Source: Blastobasis lacticolella
Taxonomy: Eukaryota > Arthropoda > Insecta > Lepidoptera > Blastobasidae
DNA: 64,000 nucleotides
Reading direction: 5' to 3'
Assembly (NCBI GenBank): GCA_905147135.1
Contig: LR990045.1
Span: forward strand, 13,430,173-13,494,172
The notes below the pieces were generated by a model. The model had not been told where the DNA came from and made no database searches. It worked only from the letters and a program-made list of their open reading frames with translations. Shown here piece after piece: positions 11,845 to 23,300 of the stretch. Positions within the stretch are counted from its first letter, which is position 1; each line of letters opens with the position of its first letter. Position numbers and translations under genes: made by a program.

Positions 11845-13100
11845 AACGCCGCTTTTATTATCATATTTTTAGAAATACAAAACATTTAAATGAGAATAGC
11901 ATCCTCAATTAGCAAAGAAAGACCACATCATAATTGTTTAACCTTCTTTTCCATGCCAAAAACGTACGTTAACGAAAGTAAAATGTTTCAAAAAAATTTC
12001 TTGTTGGTAGCTAGACAAAAAAAAATTAAAATTTTGTGCGGTTGACCGATGAAAACTTGCTAAGTTTTAAAAATATTAAGTTAAAGAACATCGGAAACTT
12101 TATATACCCGTAAATTTTGATGGGTATATTTATATGATAGGCAGCTTTAGTACCTACTTGAAATAATTGGACCTAGTTTATCGAAAATGAAAACACATCT
12201 TTATTTTCCATTATTGTAGGTAGTCTTCGCATTTCTACTCAGTCAATCCAAAAATTAGACGTTGCATAAAGGCGCTTCTCCGCCTTCAAGGACATTTTGT
12301 TATCAACACGTGTTGACAACACAAGTTTTTGATCGGTGGATACCTGGCTTAACGCAAAATATTTATTTTGTTTACTTCATTTTTATTTCAACAAACTTTT
12401 ACCATACAATAAATATTCAATTCAAGCTATTTATTAAAGTACCTACATAGACACGATTCGTATTTAAAAATAATGTTTGTCTACCTTTGTTTCCATATAC
12501 TATATTCGGATTATCTACCGCTAGTAGTCTCGAAATAAAACGTCAGAATTGGCCGAGCAAATTGAAAACGTATGTACCTACAATAACATGATTCACATTT
12601 TCTATTTTCTTGTCTGCTGACCGTATCGTTAATAATATGCTATTTCAGTAGCACAGTGGATTCGATTCCCGTCCAAGTAGAAATTGAAGTAATTACTAAT
12701 AAGGTACTATAAAAATCGTCTCTGTTCCTGTGATGTATTCCATTTCATTAACCAATATTATTTGAATTGATATTTTGGTGATAGATAAATATTATAGGTA
12801 TAAATTGCGATGTGGGTCTATAAGAACAACGCTATTGAAGATGCTATGCTAGTTTGAATTATTTCATCATTCGTAATTATTCGAAGAAATTTTGTGTATA
12901 ATATTTTATAGAAAATCATGCTAATGATGTACAAGTTTTGAAATGCCACCAGTTATTCAGTCACATGTATTAAGTAAATAATTCGATAAATAGAAGTAAA
13001 AGTGAAATGATAACTTGAACTTTCTATAATTGAAAAATGCCAATTATGACATGATTATATAGATTGTTTGAATCCAGCTGTGGGAAACCGTGTTACAATA
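11845..13100. other. LTR element internal region without coding signal
   Basis: AT-rich sequence with no frame of note beyond chance and no LINE or transposase motif. It links the GC-richer relic at 11293-11844 to the hairpin array. Confidence 0.4.
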
Positions 13101-13530
13101 TGGCTGCTAGGTAGTAAGCTTGGTGTGGCTTTGGCTTCACGGGCAGCGGTGATTGCAGCCAGCACCTGGATGCTTATACTGAACGTTGCTGCTAGGTAGT
13201 GAGCTTGGTTAAGTCCATTTCTCGGGCAGCAGTGATGGGACCATACCTGGAAGGCTACTACTGAATATTGCTGCTAGGTATTTAGCTTGGTGTGGCTTTG
13301 GCTTCACGGGCAGCGGTGATTGCAGCCAACACCTGGAGGCTTATACTGAACTTTGCTGTCTAGGTAGTTGGCTTGATGTTGGCAAGACGACCTTCACCGG
13401 GCAGCAGTGACGCTGCCAACATCTCTATGCGTCTACTGAAACTTAGCTGTGCTAGGTAGTAATCCTGATGATTGGCCATTGTATCACGGGCGGCGGTGAT
13501 GGGGCCATCATTACAGGTCACTACTCAAAC
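13101..13530 (+). ncRNA. Five tandem hairpin units with covarying stems
   Basis: Units start at 13101, 13186, 13268, 13353 and 13443 (spacing 85, 82, 85, 90). Each has 5' GCTG-CTAGGTA, a variable arm, a near-constant centre (TCACGGGCAGCGGTGA, itself a TCAC/GTGA stem), the complementary variable arm, and 3' TACTGAA. The arms differ but mostly stay complementary: GGTGTGGCT/AGCCAGCACC in unit 1, GATGTTGGCA/TGCCAACATC in unit 4, CCTGATGATTGGCC/GGCCATCATTACAGG in unit 5. A closing stem also covaries (GTAGT/ACTAC, GTAT/ATAC). Unit 2 pairs less well (three internal mismatches). The pattern is what RNA structure under selection looks like; function is unknown. A primary microRNA-like cluster or an element RNA packaging structure are both possible. 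Confidence 0.6.
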
Positions 13531-14079
13531 CAAATAATAATATTGTAATGCGATTCTTCATGACTATATTTGAACTTGGCTATAATTCTGAAATCTCGAG
13601 AATAATATTTAATAATTCAGCATTGAAGGTTACATTGATAAAAAAAGTGTTGCTAGTCCCATAGACGATGCTTATCTGGTTCTCCGGTGAGACCGGTGGT
13701 GCCGGTGCACTGGTGAGGAAATTGGCATGACGGGACAAATGACTTTGAAAGTACAGACCAGTATTTGGTTATTTACAAATGTGCACAATAAAAATAACTG
13801 CAATCTATTTTAATGGTTATAAAAGCTGATAACTGATATGATTTTTATACTTTGCCGGTTTGTGATTGAATTATTTGTGGCATTGGAAGAAGTTATTATA
13901 TTCTGAAATTCTGAATGAATTTGGTAGTCAACTTACCTATTTGTGGTATAATATTTTAAGTCGTTTTAAATAAGTAAATTACACCAAATGTTAATTATTA
14001 TTTGGTTCACAAATGGAAATTTGTACTAAGTTTGATATAAATAGGTACTTCAGGGACGAAGTACTTGTCAGTATGGCCG
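13531..14079. other. LTR element internal region, 3' part
   Basis: AT-rich and non-coding, with a small GGTG-rich patch at about 13680-13725. No clear polypurine tract was identified just before the 3' LTR; the last bases read GTCAGTATGGCCG. Confidence 0.4.
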
Positions 14080-15000
14080 TGTTAGATATAAGGTATTTTA
14101 GTATGTTTTAATTGGTATTAAATATCGTGATTAATAATAATTACTATTTCAAAATACTTTTGTAAACATTTTACCAACTTCAGAATGAAGTGTGGTGTTT
14201 CTGAACGATTGTTTGTCTTTGATCAGTTAAGTACTGTTTATGAGAAACTTCCTTAATTAATTATGTAATAAATTTATACTAATGTTAAATAATGTTAAAA
14301 GTATTGTAATACATTATAATTAACATCTAATCAATCTATCAGTAAATTTAAGATACCGGAAATGAGAATAGAAATGACATTTCCGGCTAGAAGGTAGTAT
14401 AAAGGTCCAGTCAAAAGACTGGGTGGTACTTTTGCTCCAGAGCCGGCACAGAGTTAAGTACAAACTTGCATTGTATTATTGTTGCTTTATATTTTGTATT
14501 GGTTAATTTATTTATATAATTGTTTATTTATTGAATCATACGTAATACTACTGTCCCATTTTAAAGGATAAATATTGAATTATGTGATCGATAATTGTGT
14601 CTTAACATTTGGTGAGAATTTTGTATAAATGTGGTTTGCCTATGGTACTTTGTTTGTATTATAAAATCTTGTTTAATTCAGCTAATGTTGTTTAAATAAA
14701 TACCTCATTTTATAATGGATTATATTGCTTATTACAATATACCTAATATCTTTAAAACATTTGTTTGATTAAATGATGTCCACTAGAATCATACGTTATC
14801 CTAGATAATATATTTTCTAGTAAACTCCTACACAAATATCAGCCTTGGATACTTCATCATCATCGTTGTCCATATATTTCACTGGGATTTTGGATACATA
14901 CTCACACTCTTGTTATTATCCTGTAGCCTAATGACTAAAATAAAGGTTTTACTAATGAAAGACACTGTAGTTATAAGCAGGACTTATATTAAAGCTGACA
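14080..15000 (+). repeat. 3' LTR
   Basis: Same length (921 bp) and almost the same sequence as 10307-11227, including the TATA box and the CCAGTC-AAAA-GACTGG hairpin. It is followed directly by the target duplication CACG and then by the interrupted 3' region of the host LINE. Confidence 0.9.
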
Positions 15001-15225
15001 CACGCGTACTTGCGGACCGCAGTATTTAGTATAGGTAGTTTGTAGTGAGTAAGTAAAGTATTGTTGTAAGTTGGAAGATGTTGTGAACGGTAGTACGTAG
15101 TACAATGGACGTCATTGGAATAGAGAGCGTATCCGTCGTAAAACTGCTGCGAAGTTTGACAGAGTATTTAAAAATGTAATATGTATTACTGTCATGTTGA
15201 AAATAATAATAATAAAAAAGGTAAA
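15001..15225 (+). mobile_element. 3' end of the LINE interrupted by the LTR element
   Basis: Sequence resumes after the CACG duplication and ends in AATAATAATAATAAAAAA at about 15201-15220, a simple-repeat tail of the kind LINEs end with. It completes the LINE whose ORF2 relic lies at 5481-10200. No coding signal. Confidence 0.5.
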
Positions 15226-16450
15226 CTTTCAATTCAAAAACAAACCCGGGTCACATATTAATTTAGTAAAGTCCCCGCGCTCCAGCCTGATCATCAACAA
15301 TGTTAACACCTCTCCTATCCACTTTGCCGTAAATCTCGGGAAAATTGGCTAAAAATTAACCATAAAGCGGTAACCTGCAAGTGTTTCATTAACCCCGCAG
15401 TGTCTCACGTGTCTCCACGGGGCCTCGTAAATCCGTAGCGCGCCGGTGTATCTTTATGACCCACTAAAACTGAACGTTTACACCCCTGGTCAAGAAACAC
15501 TGAAGTGCCAAATATACTGTCAAATAGTTACGGCATTGTTATGATCTGCCCGTGATAACGTCTCCTTTAACGATACTATAGGCTAAGATTTTAAGCGATT
15601 CGGGGATGGATTAGATCGGTTAGATAACAACACATTGTTAGGAGTTTAGTCAGGACTGTAGCAAGTGGAGAAATGTCAACCTGTCTAGCTATATGGAAAA
15701 TAAACTTTATCAAGTAATAAACACAAAATAGCTACAATAAAGCTGTGTGGCACAGGTAATTAAAAAAGTATTGGTAATAATAATATAATTGTAGTATTAC
15801 AATTGACAATTTTTGTCAAAAATATTTGGAAAATTTGATCACTACAGACTTTGGCCTCTGAAAGTACGTAGGTGAACAGCCGTTGCTCACTTTCTTTATT
15901 CTCTCAGCCGCAAGACGTCGTCTACTGCTAGACCTGGATTCCACAGCGATCGACTTAAATCAACTCGCATCCTGTGACTCCACACGAGCCTTTCGGGGGC
16001 ATTCCTCACTGGTACGTAGTTTAACCTATTACTTATTATAATGTTTTTACACTTTGCCTTAGCCAATTACTTGACTACTACACGTACAAGCACGTCAATC
16101 AAGTGCATTATTAACCCCCACACTGTCCCGCGTGCCATAAATGAGTCGTTAACCCACATGCTGCTGGACTAACCTAAAATATATACCCCAATAAAACGTA
16201 TCCTTAACATCTTGGACAATCACGTACAAATTACATTTACCACAGAGCCTACTGACGATAACAAAGTCTGATCAATAACTTGTTCCTGGTAATTCGAATG
16301 CTACATGTTAATATTAATAAGACAATGATATATCTACATTGAAAACTTAAATTGAGGTACTAGTTATACTCGTATTTACACAGTATAAGTTTCTTACCTG
16401 TTTGTGTTTTCAAAGGTGCTTTAAATTCAGAAACATCCATTAGAAACTTT
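15226..16450. other. Non-coding stretch with one dispersed repeat
   Basis: Mostly unassigned AT-rich DNA. At about 15875-16010, GACGTCGTCTACTGCTAGAC and following ATTCCACAGCGATCGAC resemble a LINE-derived repeat that is widespread in Lepidoptera (recalled as GACGTCCACTGCTGGACA), strongly diverged here. No gene seen. Confidence 0.35.
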
Positions 16451-16639
16451 TATAAACATTTGTATACATTATACAAACAAATACAAAAGTCGTCATGTAA
16501 TAATTATGAAGAAATATCTACACTATCGACTCCGGACATGGGTCTGATCATGGGGAAACAGTTCGAAACTGCTCGAAATAGTAATTTGGAAACAAAACAA
16601 AACAAAAGGAAACTGTTTGCAACAGCTGCAAATACCGGG

Positions 16640-17010
16640 AAAAGCGAAACTCTTCTCATAATCTAAATGATTGCGCGTTTACAATATGTTTGCAGTAAAG
16701 TCTCCCAACAGGTGGGTCTTAAAATGAACATGAACAAGACGAAACTTATATCGATTGTGCATGTAACACCCGCCCCAGTAACGGTTGGAGGCGTCTAATG
16801 TCGAAGTTTTTGACGAATACCATACGAATACCTGGGACAAACGGTGCAGTTAGGCAAACCCAACTTTGTGAGAAATGTATATCGCTCGGCTGGACAGCGT
16901 TCGGGAATTGCGGAAGATCTTCTCGTCCAAAATACCGCAGTGTCTCAAGACGAAAGTCTTTGACCAGTGTGTGTTGCCAGTGATAACTTCCGGATCAGAT
17001 ATGTCTCTCG
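16640..17010 (+). pseudogene. Non-LTR reverse transcriptase relic
   Basis: In shifting frames the plus strand reads QQVGLKMNMNKTK (16712 on), then VTPAPVTVGG, DEYHTNTW, then SSKIPQCLKTKVFDQCVLPV across 16920-16985. This is the segment after the RT catalytic box in a LINE family common in moths (recalled pattern VGLKMNMSKTK ... FSSKIPQCLKTKVFDQCVLPV). Stops and frameshifts throughout; only this fragment remains. Confidence 0.6.
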
Positions 17011-17259
17011 AATAGCCTCATTATAATAATTAGAAAGAAAGCAAATATAAAAAGTAGCCATGCAATAATTAACTCCCCTTAAAAACGTTCCAAGCTAGTT
17101 GTGAATAAATATCAAGTTTTTTACTTCGAACATCTGTCTGGGACCATTGAAAACAGTTTGAAACTATTGTCAACAGTTAAAGACAGTTTTGAGCTGTGCT
17201 CAACACCTAGAAATATTTACCTTATTTGGTTGCAAAACAGAGTGTTACGCGATTTACAT

Positions 17260-17446
17260 TAGTATGTTTCAGTATGTTGGCAAACAGATGTCGAAATCTG
17301 TAACCCAATTTGGTCAACCTGGTCAAACTGAATTCAGTCGCCGCATTTGGTATTATCAAACAAGTAATATGCGTTTAAGCTTGGCAACACAAAGAGGTAA
17401 CGCCGCCAGCCTCCTGAAAACACTCCCAATTGGCACTGAATCGTAA
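17260..17446 (+). pseudogene. LINE ORF2 C-terminal relic
   Basis: The last part of an 85-codon frame reads NMRLSLATQRGNAASLLKTL before a stop and an AT-rich tail. It resembles the C-terminus at 19060-19180 (IGLAIQLRNAANLLRVMGTW), so both are likely tails of one retroelement family (recalled AIQRGNAAS motif). No catalytic part is present. Confidence 0.4.
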
Positions 17447-17659
17447 TATTTTTTTATGTATGATTTTGTTTTTATTTATTGTAATATAGTTTATTTAAGT
17501 AGGTAACTAGTTTTATCACTTAGTTAATTGAAAAGTAGGAACAAGATATACTGCTGCGCCATACTGCTGTTAGTACTTAAATAGGTAGTATTGAAAAATC
17601 AAAACACACTATAAATATAAGCTAACCTAATACTATACTATGTGAATATGCAATTATCC

Positions 17660-17828
17660 TATCTTGTCCGGTTCCCCTGATAGCAGGGTCACGAAGAATG
17701 GATGGCAGTCGCTTCAGCGTAATTGCCTGATCTGTCAAATCCTGGGTCATGGTCAAGGCGGACCCCGGGCCCTCGTGCACGAAAGCACAACCGGAACATT
17801 AACGCCAAGATGATGATGATGATAATGT
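17660..17828 (+). mobile_element. tRNA-derived SINE, 3' half
   Basis: Matches the body and tail of the full SINE at 43738: GGTTCCCCTGATAGCAGGGT, GGATGGCAGTCGCT, TAATTGCCTGATCTG, GGCGGACCCCGGGC, ACATTAACGCCAAGATGATG. It ends in GATGATGATGAT rather than poly-T. The tRNA head is missing, as expected for a 5'-truncated copy. Confidence 0.85.
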
Positions 17829-18765
17829 TTTATACTATATCAAATATTGCGGCCATTATAAAATATTTTAAAAGTATGTACACAGCACCGCATGGCGCTC
17901 GCAGTTCTCCAGTCGCCCCGTGACATGATGCATACAACTGTATCGAAATATCGGGCTGCTCGTAAACAAAGGTACGCAGTAGGAATCCAAAAATATTTTA
18001 AAAATTTTTATTTAATATAATGTTGATTATTCATGTTGACGATATCTAAAATTTTCAAAAATAAATAAACATAACTTAATTACGTATACATCACACCTTA
18101 TAATACAATCCTAACTCACCTCTATCTATTGCTTTTTCTACGTACATTTTACGCCGATACTACAATTTATCCGTTAATATAAAGCGTAGGTAATTTTGAA
18201 ATAGTTTTCAACAACTTACTGTGACTTAATAACCGCCTCATAGTCAAATTTATACTCCAATAAAACTTTACAGTGGATCATATACGAAAATTGTGCCATA
18301 TAAACGAAAGTGTTATCGCGACATTTACTATTCGTACCTTGGTGGTCTGATGGGCAAAACCGAGACGTAAGTATCACTCTCAAATCCATGAAATTTTAAA
18401 GAACGGCAGGTCAAGAGTACCCCAAACTCACGTATATGTATGAATAGAGAGAAGAAGCGAGAGAGATCTGTGAGGACCGTAGAAACGTGAAATAAGTTAC
18501 AATCAACAATTCATTATGCTGTACCTGGATTGTTTGCTTTTAACTATGAAACTTCCACGGAAATGATAGAGATAGTTTTCGAACGAAATTACTTCTAGTG
18601 CATCCAACGGAACTTCGGGTTTGATTAACTCTGTAATTCTATTGGGGGTATTTTTTAGATTTGGGATACCCTTATTTGATGTGGAAACGATAAGTTTTTA
18701 CGATACCTAAAGTGTTATTTAGCACCGAAGCTCACAGCATATCTTCAGCATACCGTCTTATCTTC
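17829..18765. other. No recognised feature
   Basis: AT-rich unassigned sequence with no reading frame or repeat motif that I can place. Confidence 0.35.
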
Positions 18766-18769
18766 CAGT

Positions 18770-18960
18770 ACAGCGTGTCCTGGGGCCGTCGGCGGCGCCT
18801 CTGCTGAAAATGACAAGTCTTTCAGTAGCGGTACTCCCGAGCCGGTCCTAGAAGAGTCCTAGAAGGTCAAAAACAAGTCTATAGATTTATCATAGGCCAT
18901 GGGCGGCGGTGATCATTTACCATTGGGTGGCCTGCTTGCTCATTTGCCTCCCTCTTAAAT
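18770..18960 (+). mobile_element. LINE 3' untranslated tail
   Basis: GGGCGGCGGTGATCATTTACC, then ATTGGGTGGCCTGCTTGCTC and TTTGCCTCCCTC, is the typical 3' tail of Jockey/CR1-like LINEs in moths. The same tail is found at 32552-32600 and in reverse at 53200, 57670 and 60165. Upstream coding sequence is missing. Confidence 0.6.
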
Positions 18961-18974
18961 AGAACAAAGTCTCG

Positions 18975-19187
18975 GTGGGGACCACATTTAGTGTGGAAAC
19001 CTACGGGACGAGGAAGACGAGGAGACCAGGCACACATTCCTTATATCGGGAACTAGCCAAGCGCCTGGTCGACATCAGTAATTATCTCTACTTGGGTCAT
19101 TTGATAGGTCTCGCCATCCAGCTACGTAACGCGGCAAACCTTTTGCGCGTTATGGGTACCTGGGACAATTTTTTATCTCTAGTTTAA
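18975..19187 (+). pseudogene. LINE ORF2 C-terminal relic
   Basis: The frame reads LYRELAKRLVDISNYLYLG and IGLAIQLRNAANLLRVMGTW, then an AT-rich tail. It resembles the relic at 17260-17446. I take both as C-terminal remnants of the same retroelement type; no catalytic motif is present. Confidence 0.4.
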
Positions 19188-19199
19188 GTAGTTTTGATC

Positions 19200-19900
19200 A
19201 TAACTTAGTTTAAGTAGTTTAGTGAGGATAAATTTGTTCATTAGTTATATTTTTACTTGTACTTCAGTACATTTAAATTTACACAGACTGTACAATTCAA
19301 ATACCAGCCTTGAGTTGCTAACCGAACTGAACTATACCTTCAAATCTTAATTACAAGATACAAATAACACGAACTGTATAATGTCCACGTCCTGAGCAAA
19401 GAGCCAAGTTAGTTCAGGACGGATTCCTCCAGCCAACGAGACACATTAATAACCTTAACGCCGTTTAACTTTTAAACTCCAGCTGTGCTTTCACGGAGCA
19501 TGTAAGACTAAGTTATATTAAAGCCAGTGTGACTACCTACGAGTCGGGTTTAACTGGGTTTGACGCAAGTATAAACCAAGGTGGAGTTTGAATGTTTGAA
19601 GTGTATAGTACGAGTACTACTTTATAAGTGACTTTCTACGTGTTCTACGTATGAAACGTTCGGGATCAATACGTTTGTTCATTGTAAATTTTCCGCGATA
19701 CATTTTTGTTTAGAAATTCTATAATGTCAAACCTAACATTGTAATATTTAAAATTATCGCTGGTGCTTACTTAGTTTCAAAGTACCTGCATGCAAGAAAT
19801 AAAAATAAATGCTCTGAAGCTAAAGTGAAATGCTATACATTAATTGAGTTAACTGAATGAAAGGGAAACTTATTTTAAAAGGTATTTTTTTAAATTATAT
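19200..19900. other. No recognised feature
   Basis: AT-rich unassigned DNA without meaningful reading frames. Confidence 0.35.
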
Positions 19901-19904
19901 ATAC

Positions 19905-20170
19905 ACAGCATTGGCCGTGTGGTGTCCGGCAGAATAGAATAGCACCAACCCCTTACACTCGTGGGTGTCGTTACGAGGCGACTAATGTTTTCGAGGCCAA
20001 AGATCTAGAGTCTCCGTAGTCTGGAAAATGGGCAGCAGCATTTTCCATTGTTATATTTAAACACTGCGATCTCCAACCCGCCTGCCAAGCGTGGAGATTA
20101 TGGCAATAACCTCCCCTTTCATGGGAGAGGCCCGTAGTCCTGCAGTGGACTGTTACGGGCTGTGATGATG
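19905..20170 (+). repeat. Dispersed repeat (LINE/SINE tail) ending TGATGATGAT
   Basis: TTGGCCGTGTGGTGTCCGGC at the start, GTTACGAGGCGACTAA, then CCTGCCAAGCGTGGAGATTA and CAGTGGACTGTTACGGGCTG before TGATGATGAT form a repeat type familiar from moths (from memory). The TGATGAT ending suggests mobilisation by an RTE-type LINE. A second copy follows immediately in the opposite orientation. Confidence 0.55.
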
Positions 20171-20204
20171 ATACACAGTATGAGGGAAGATTCAAACGTT
20201 CTAA

Positions 20205-20400
20205 ATCCATTTACACACAACAGCCCATAACAGTTCACTACTGGACTTGAACCTCCTCCACCTATGTGGAGATTTTGTCATAGTCTCCAGCTTGCAGGCA
20301 GGTTGGATTTCGGTGTTGGAAACAGGAAAATGAATCAGAAAATGCTGCTGTCCATTTTCTAGTCTGCGGATATTCTAGCTGGTTAGCCTTACAGACTCTA
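20205..20400 (-). repeat. Inverted second copy of the 19905 repeat
   Basis: The reverse complement contains ATGGACAGCAGCATTTTCTG, CCAACCTGCCTGCAAGCTGG, GTAGTGAACTGTTATGGGCT, matching GGGCAGCAGCATTTTCC, CCAACCCGCCTGCCAAGCGT and GTGGACTGTTACGGGCT in the plus-strand copy. The two copies lie tail to tail with about 40 bp between them. Confidence 0.65.
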
Positions 20401-20429
20401 ATCATCTTTACGGCACCCGATACTCTAAA

Positions 20430-22530
20430 ATAAGTAAAAAATATTGTGAGTAAAAAATATACTCTCAATGTTTTCGGAACTATGTAGAAAAATACGAAAA
20501 AGAATAATACCTATATAATGTATGGTATCTTCTCACTGGTCTCATTAAGGCAATACTTTCATTCGTTTGCCATTTACAGCGCTCAGCATCAAAGCATTGA
20601 TGAGGCAGTCATTTGCTTTTTACCATCTATAGATGTTCAAATGAATGGCATTTTTAATATCGCTCAATATCGCCGCAAAGAGGCCGCCCCGCTTGCTCTG
20701 CAGTTTTATTTTTACACTGAGTAGCCTTTCAATTTCTTGAAACATAGTTCAGTTGCATCAGTCAGAGATTTGTCACAGGCTATTTATTACAGTGTTGCTT
20801 TAAGTAGGTCCTGCTAAATAAGCATAGAGCGGCAAATATACACTGAACTTAACTTTATTTCAATTATGTAATAATAAGAGATGTATTATTGTGATGAAAA
20901 ATGAAATAGATAATTGTACATATATCAAATTTTACACATACGCGAATCAACTTCAGAGAGGACTAGAAGTTTGGCGATTGTTTGAACTGGTAAAATGAGG
21001 TTAGGTACTTTGATGTGCGGGGGCTCACTCACTTTTCCTATTAATCAAGGGTTATTTTCATGCAAATAGTCATTATCATCTCGGCGTTATCACCCGGTTG
21101 CACTCCCGCGCGGCACGCGAGGACCCGGGGTCCGAATTCCATGCAAACAAAGTACGTCATGGTACTAGACAACACTTATGAGGTGGCAATACTGTAACCG
21201 CATATCTACTTTAGAATCGCCATTTTAATAATCACAAATATTTTTTCTTTTACGTATTCAACGAGGTCTTATCCGAGGAGTGTAATACGATGAAGAGATT
21301 GATACGTATAATGTGATTCTAACTTGACTTACTGCTCACTGACCAAATACGACTTACACTAAAACTGTACTGCACTCTGTTGCAAGGGGACTATCCGGTG
21401 CCGGTGAATAGAGTAGTAGATCGCATGCAACTTATCGCAAGTCGCATAGTCCAAGCTATTAAGACTAGTGACGAACTAAGAGTAAGCGCAAGATAACTTG
21501 CTTGCGGCTGAAAACGGAACTACAATATCTGATCCCAAAAAACTAAGAATGATGGGCGCCATGTTTAAGTGTAGTGCAGTAAGTACTCTCGATACAGCAA
21601 CGACAACCGCCGTTCTCAGCGGCTTTTACCTGTGCGCAGTACAGATGTCTGTAAATAATGCTCTTTCCCGTGGGATTCTATTATTTTCCCGGGATATGAA
21701 GTGGCCTATGTTACTCAGTGTAACAAATAATTTTAAATATCGGTGTGGTAGTTCTTGACTTTATTTACTTATTACGAACAAAAATAGAGATCATTTCTCT
21801 TTATAATATTACTGAGTATAGAAATTTAGATAGACTTAACTAGAATAGATATAGTTTTTCTTTTCATCTAAGTTAGTAGTCTTACAAACTAAACAAACAT
21901 TGTTGTGCTCGTTCACGCAAGGAAATTGCAACATGATGCAATTAGCTATACAGACAGATATTTTTATATTAAGTTTAGTTTCTACAATTGTTTTCAAATT
22001 ATCTACCATTAGGAGCAACGTTGTGCAGATATACAATGATGTTTCGGAATATAAGCCAGCCTTTTTCGCCTTTGAAACAGAAAATAAAATCCGACAGACG
22101 CAAAGGCATTCTATGAATGATGGAAGGGCTCTAAAAGATTAGTGCGGGCTAAACGGGGATCCTGGGCTAGCTTTATCCCCACAGAGTTTTTGAGTGAACA
22201 AGCTAAAATATTTCCAAATAAAATGCTTTGTCTCTCTATTTTAATTCTTTACACGTTTAAAAGATTGAGCGGGCACAAAAAAACGAATTTCGCTTCATTT
22301 AGGTGTACATTTTCGTAATTCGTCCTCATAAGCATTTATTTGTATTTTAAACTCTGTATTAACATGATTTGTTCTGCTAGGCATCTGAAATGGCCAAGCC
22401 ATACTGTCTGATCAAAATTTAGGGTTTGTAGAGTGCAGACTTGGCTAGTCATGAGATGTAGGCCTTAAGTTCGCTAATTTACTTGGCTGTAATTATGACA
22501 GAAGGAACATGAAAGTCAAATATAATGCGG
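20430..22530. other. No recognised feature
   Basis: Unassigned sequence. The 86-codon (21498-21758) and 80-codon (21900-22142) frames have no recognisable domain and no supporting splice or repeat context. They are more likely chance or eroded repeat frames. Confidence 0.35.
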
Positions 22531-22539
22531 TGAAAATGC

Positions 22540-22870
22540 GGTCCCAACAAAATATGTGTGGTGCGGTGTCACCCTAAGTGATAGAATGAGGAATAGTGTG
22601 TTAAGACTTCGTTGTAAGCTGAAGGATGATGTGGTGACTGGAATTGAAAGAGGTATGCTGAGATGGTTTTGACACGTGGAGAGGACGGATGAAAAACGGC
22701 TTACGAAAGGTATTATCGTGTGAATGTGAATGGAAAGGTCAGTAGAGGGCGCCCGAGAACGATATATTATACTGGTCAGGTAAATAATGTGCACCAAACA
22801 GGGCAGGTCAGAAATACTTCTCAACCGGCGTAAATGCATGAAAAGATGTATGAATTTTTTACATAGGCCT
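22540..22870 (+). pseudogene. Non-LTR element ORF2 C-terminal relic
   Basis: With frameshifts the plus strand reads GVTLSDRMRN, LRCKLKDDVVTGIERGMLRW, HVERTDEKRLTKG, GARERYI and NRRKCMKRCM. This is the C-terminal region of a moth LINE (recalled GMLRWFGHVERM ... RLTK ... GRPRK). Stops (for example in the phenylalanine-glycine position after MLRW) show it is dead. Confidence 0.65.
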
Positions 22871-23019
22871 TCACCGTCGTTTATGAGGGTGGAAGGGTAA
22901 AAATTGCAGATATCTTAATTTGATTATTTGTGTACTAATTCTAGCTTGCATACCAATTTCAGTTTCCTAGGACTTCGTGAAGTTTCCTAGAGGTTTCTAT
23001 AAGCTAGTCAGTCAGTCGA

Positions 23020-23300
23020 GCGTCCAAATCCATGTATTTTAGGTGTTAATAAAATCCAAAATAGAAAACCTTGACCAGTAAGTTTACACGGACATCTTAT
23101 CTTGAAGATAAGTTTAATTTTATATCATTTTCTAGATCAAAGATAATAATGTGAGGATCTAAATATTGGTAGAACCTCATATGTGTACCAGAGGGCCAGT
23201 AAATTCGGAGAAAATTTGCTGTGAAAGACGGACAAACAGACACACGAGTAATCCCAAGAGTTCCGTTTTTATTTTTCAAATCTTAAAATAATTATTTTAA
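23020..23300 (+). repeat. Dispersed repeat with AGTTCCGTTTTT end
   Basis: AGACGGACAAACAGACACAC, then AATCCCAAGAGTTCCGTTTT, resembles a short repeat widely found in insects (recalled GACGGACA...AAGGGTTCCGTTTTT). Its 5' boundary is uncertain. No coding capacity. Confidence 0.4.

Larger units (their letters stand above)
10307..15000 (+). mobile_element. Young non-autonomous LTR retrotransposon
   Basis: Two copies of a 921-bp sequence, TGTTAG...GCTGACA, lie at 10307-11227 and 14080-15000. I see essentially one difference (AATAGTAATT versus AATAATAATT), so insertion was recent. A 4-bp target duplication CACG flanks it (10303-10306 and 15001-15004). The internal region is only about 2.85 kb and shows no gag, protease, RT, RNase H or integrase, so the element must rely on enzymes in trans (LARD/TRIM-like). 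Four-base duplications fit the Ty3/Gypsy group but do not prove it. It sits inside the 3' region of an older LINE. Confidence 0.9.

Noticed and set aside
21498..21758. 86-codon plus-strand frame as a small gene
   Set aside because: No domain, codon pattern or splice signals; AT-rich unassigned surroundings.
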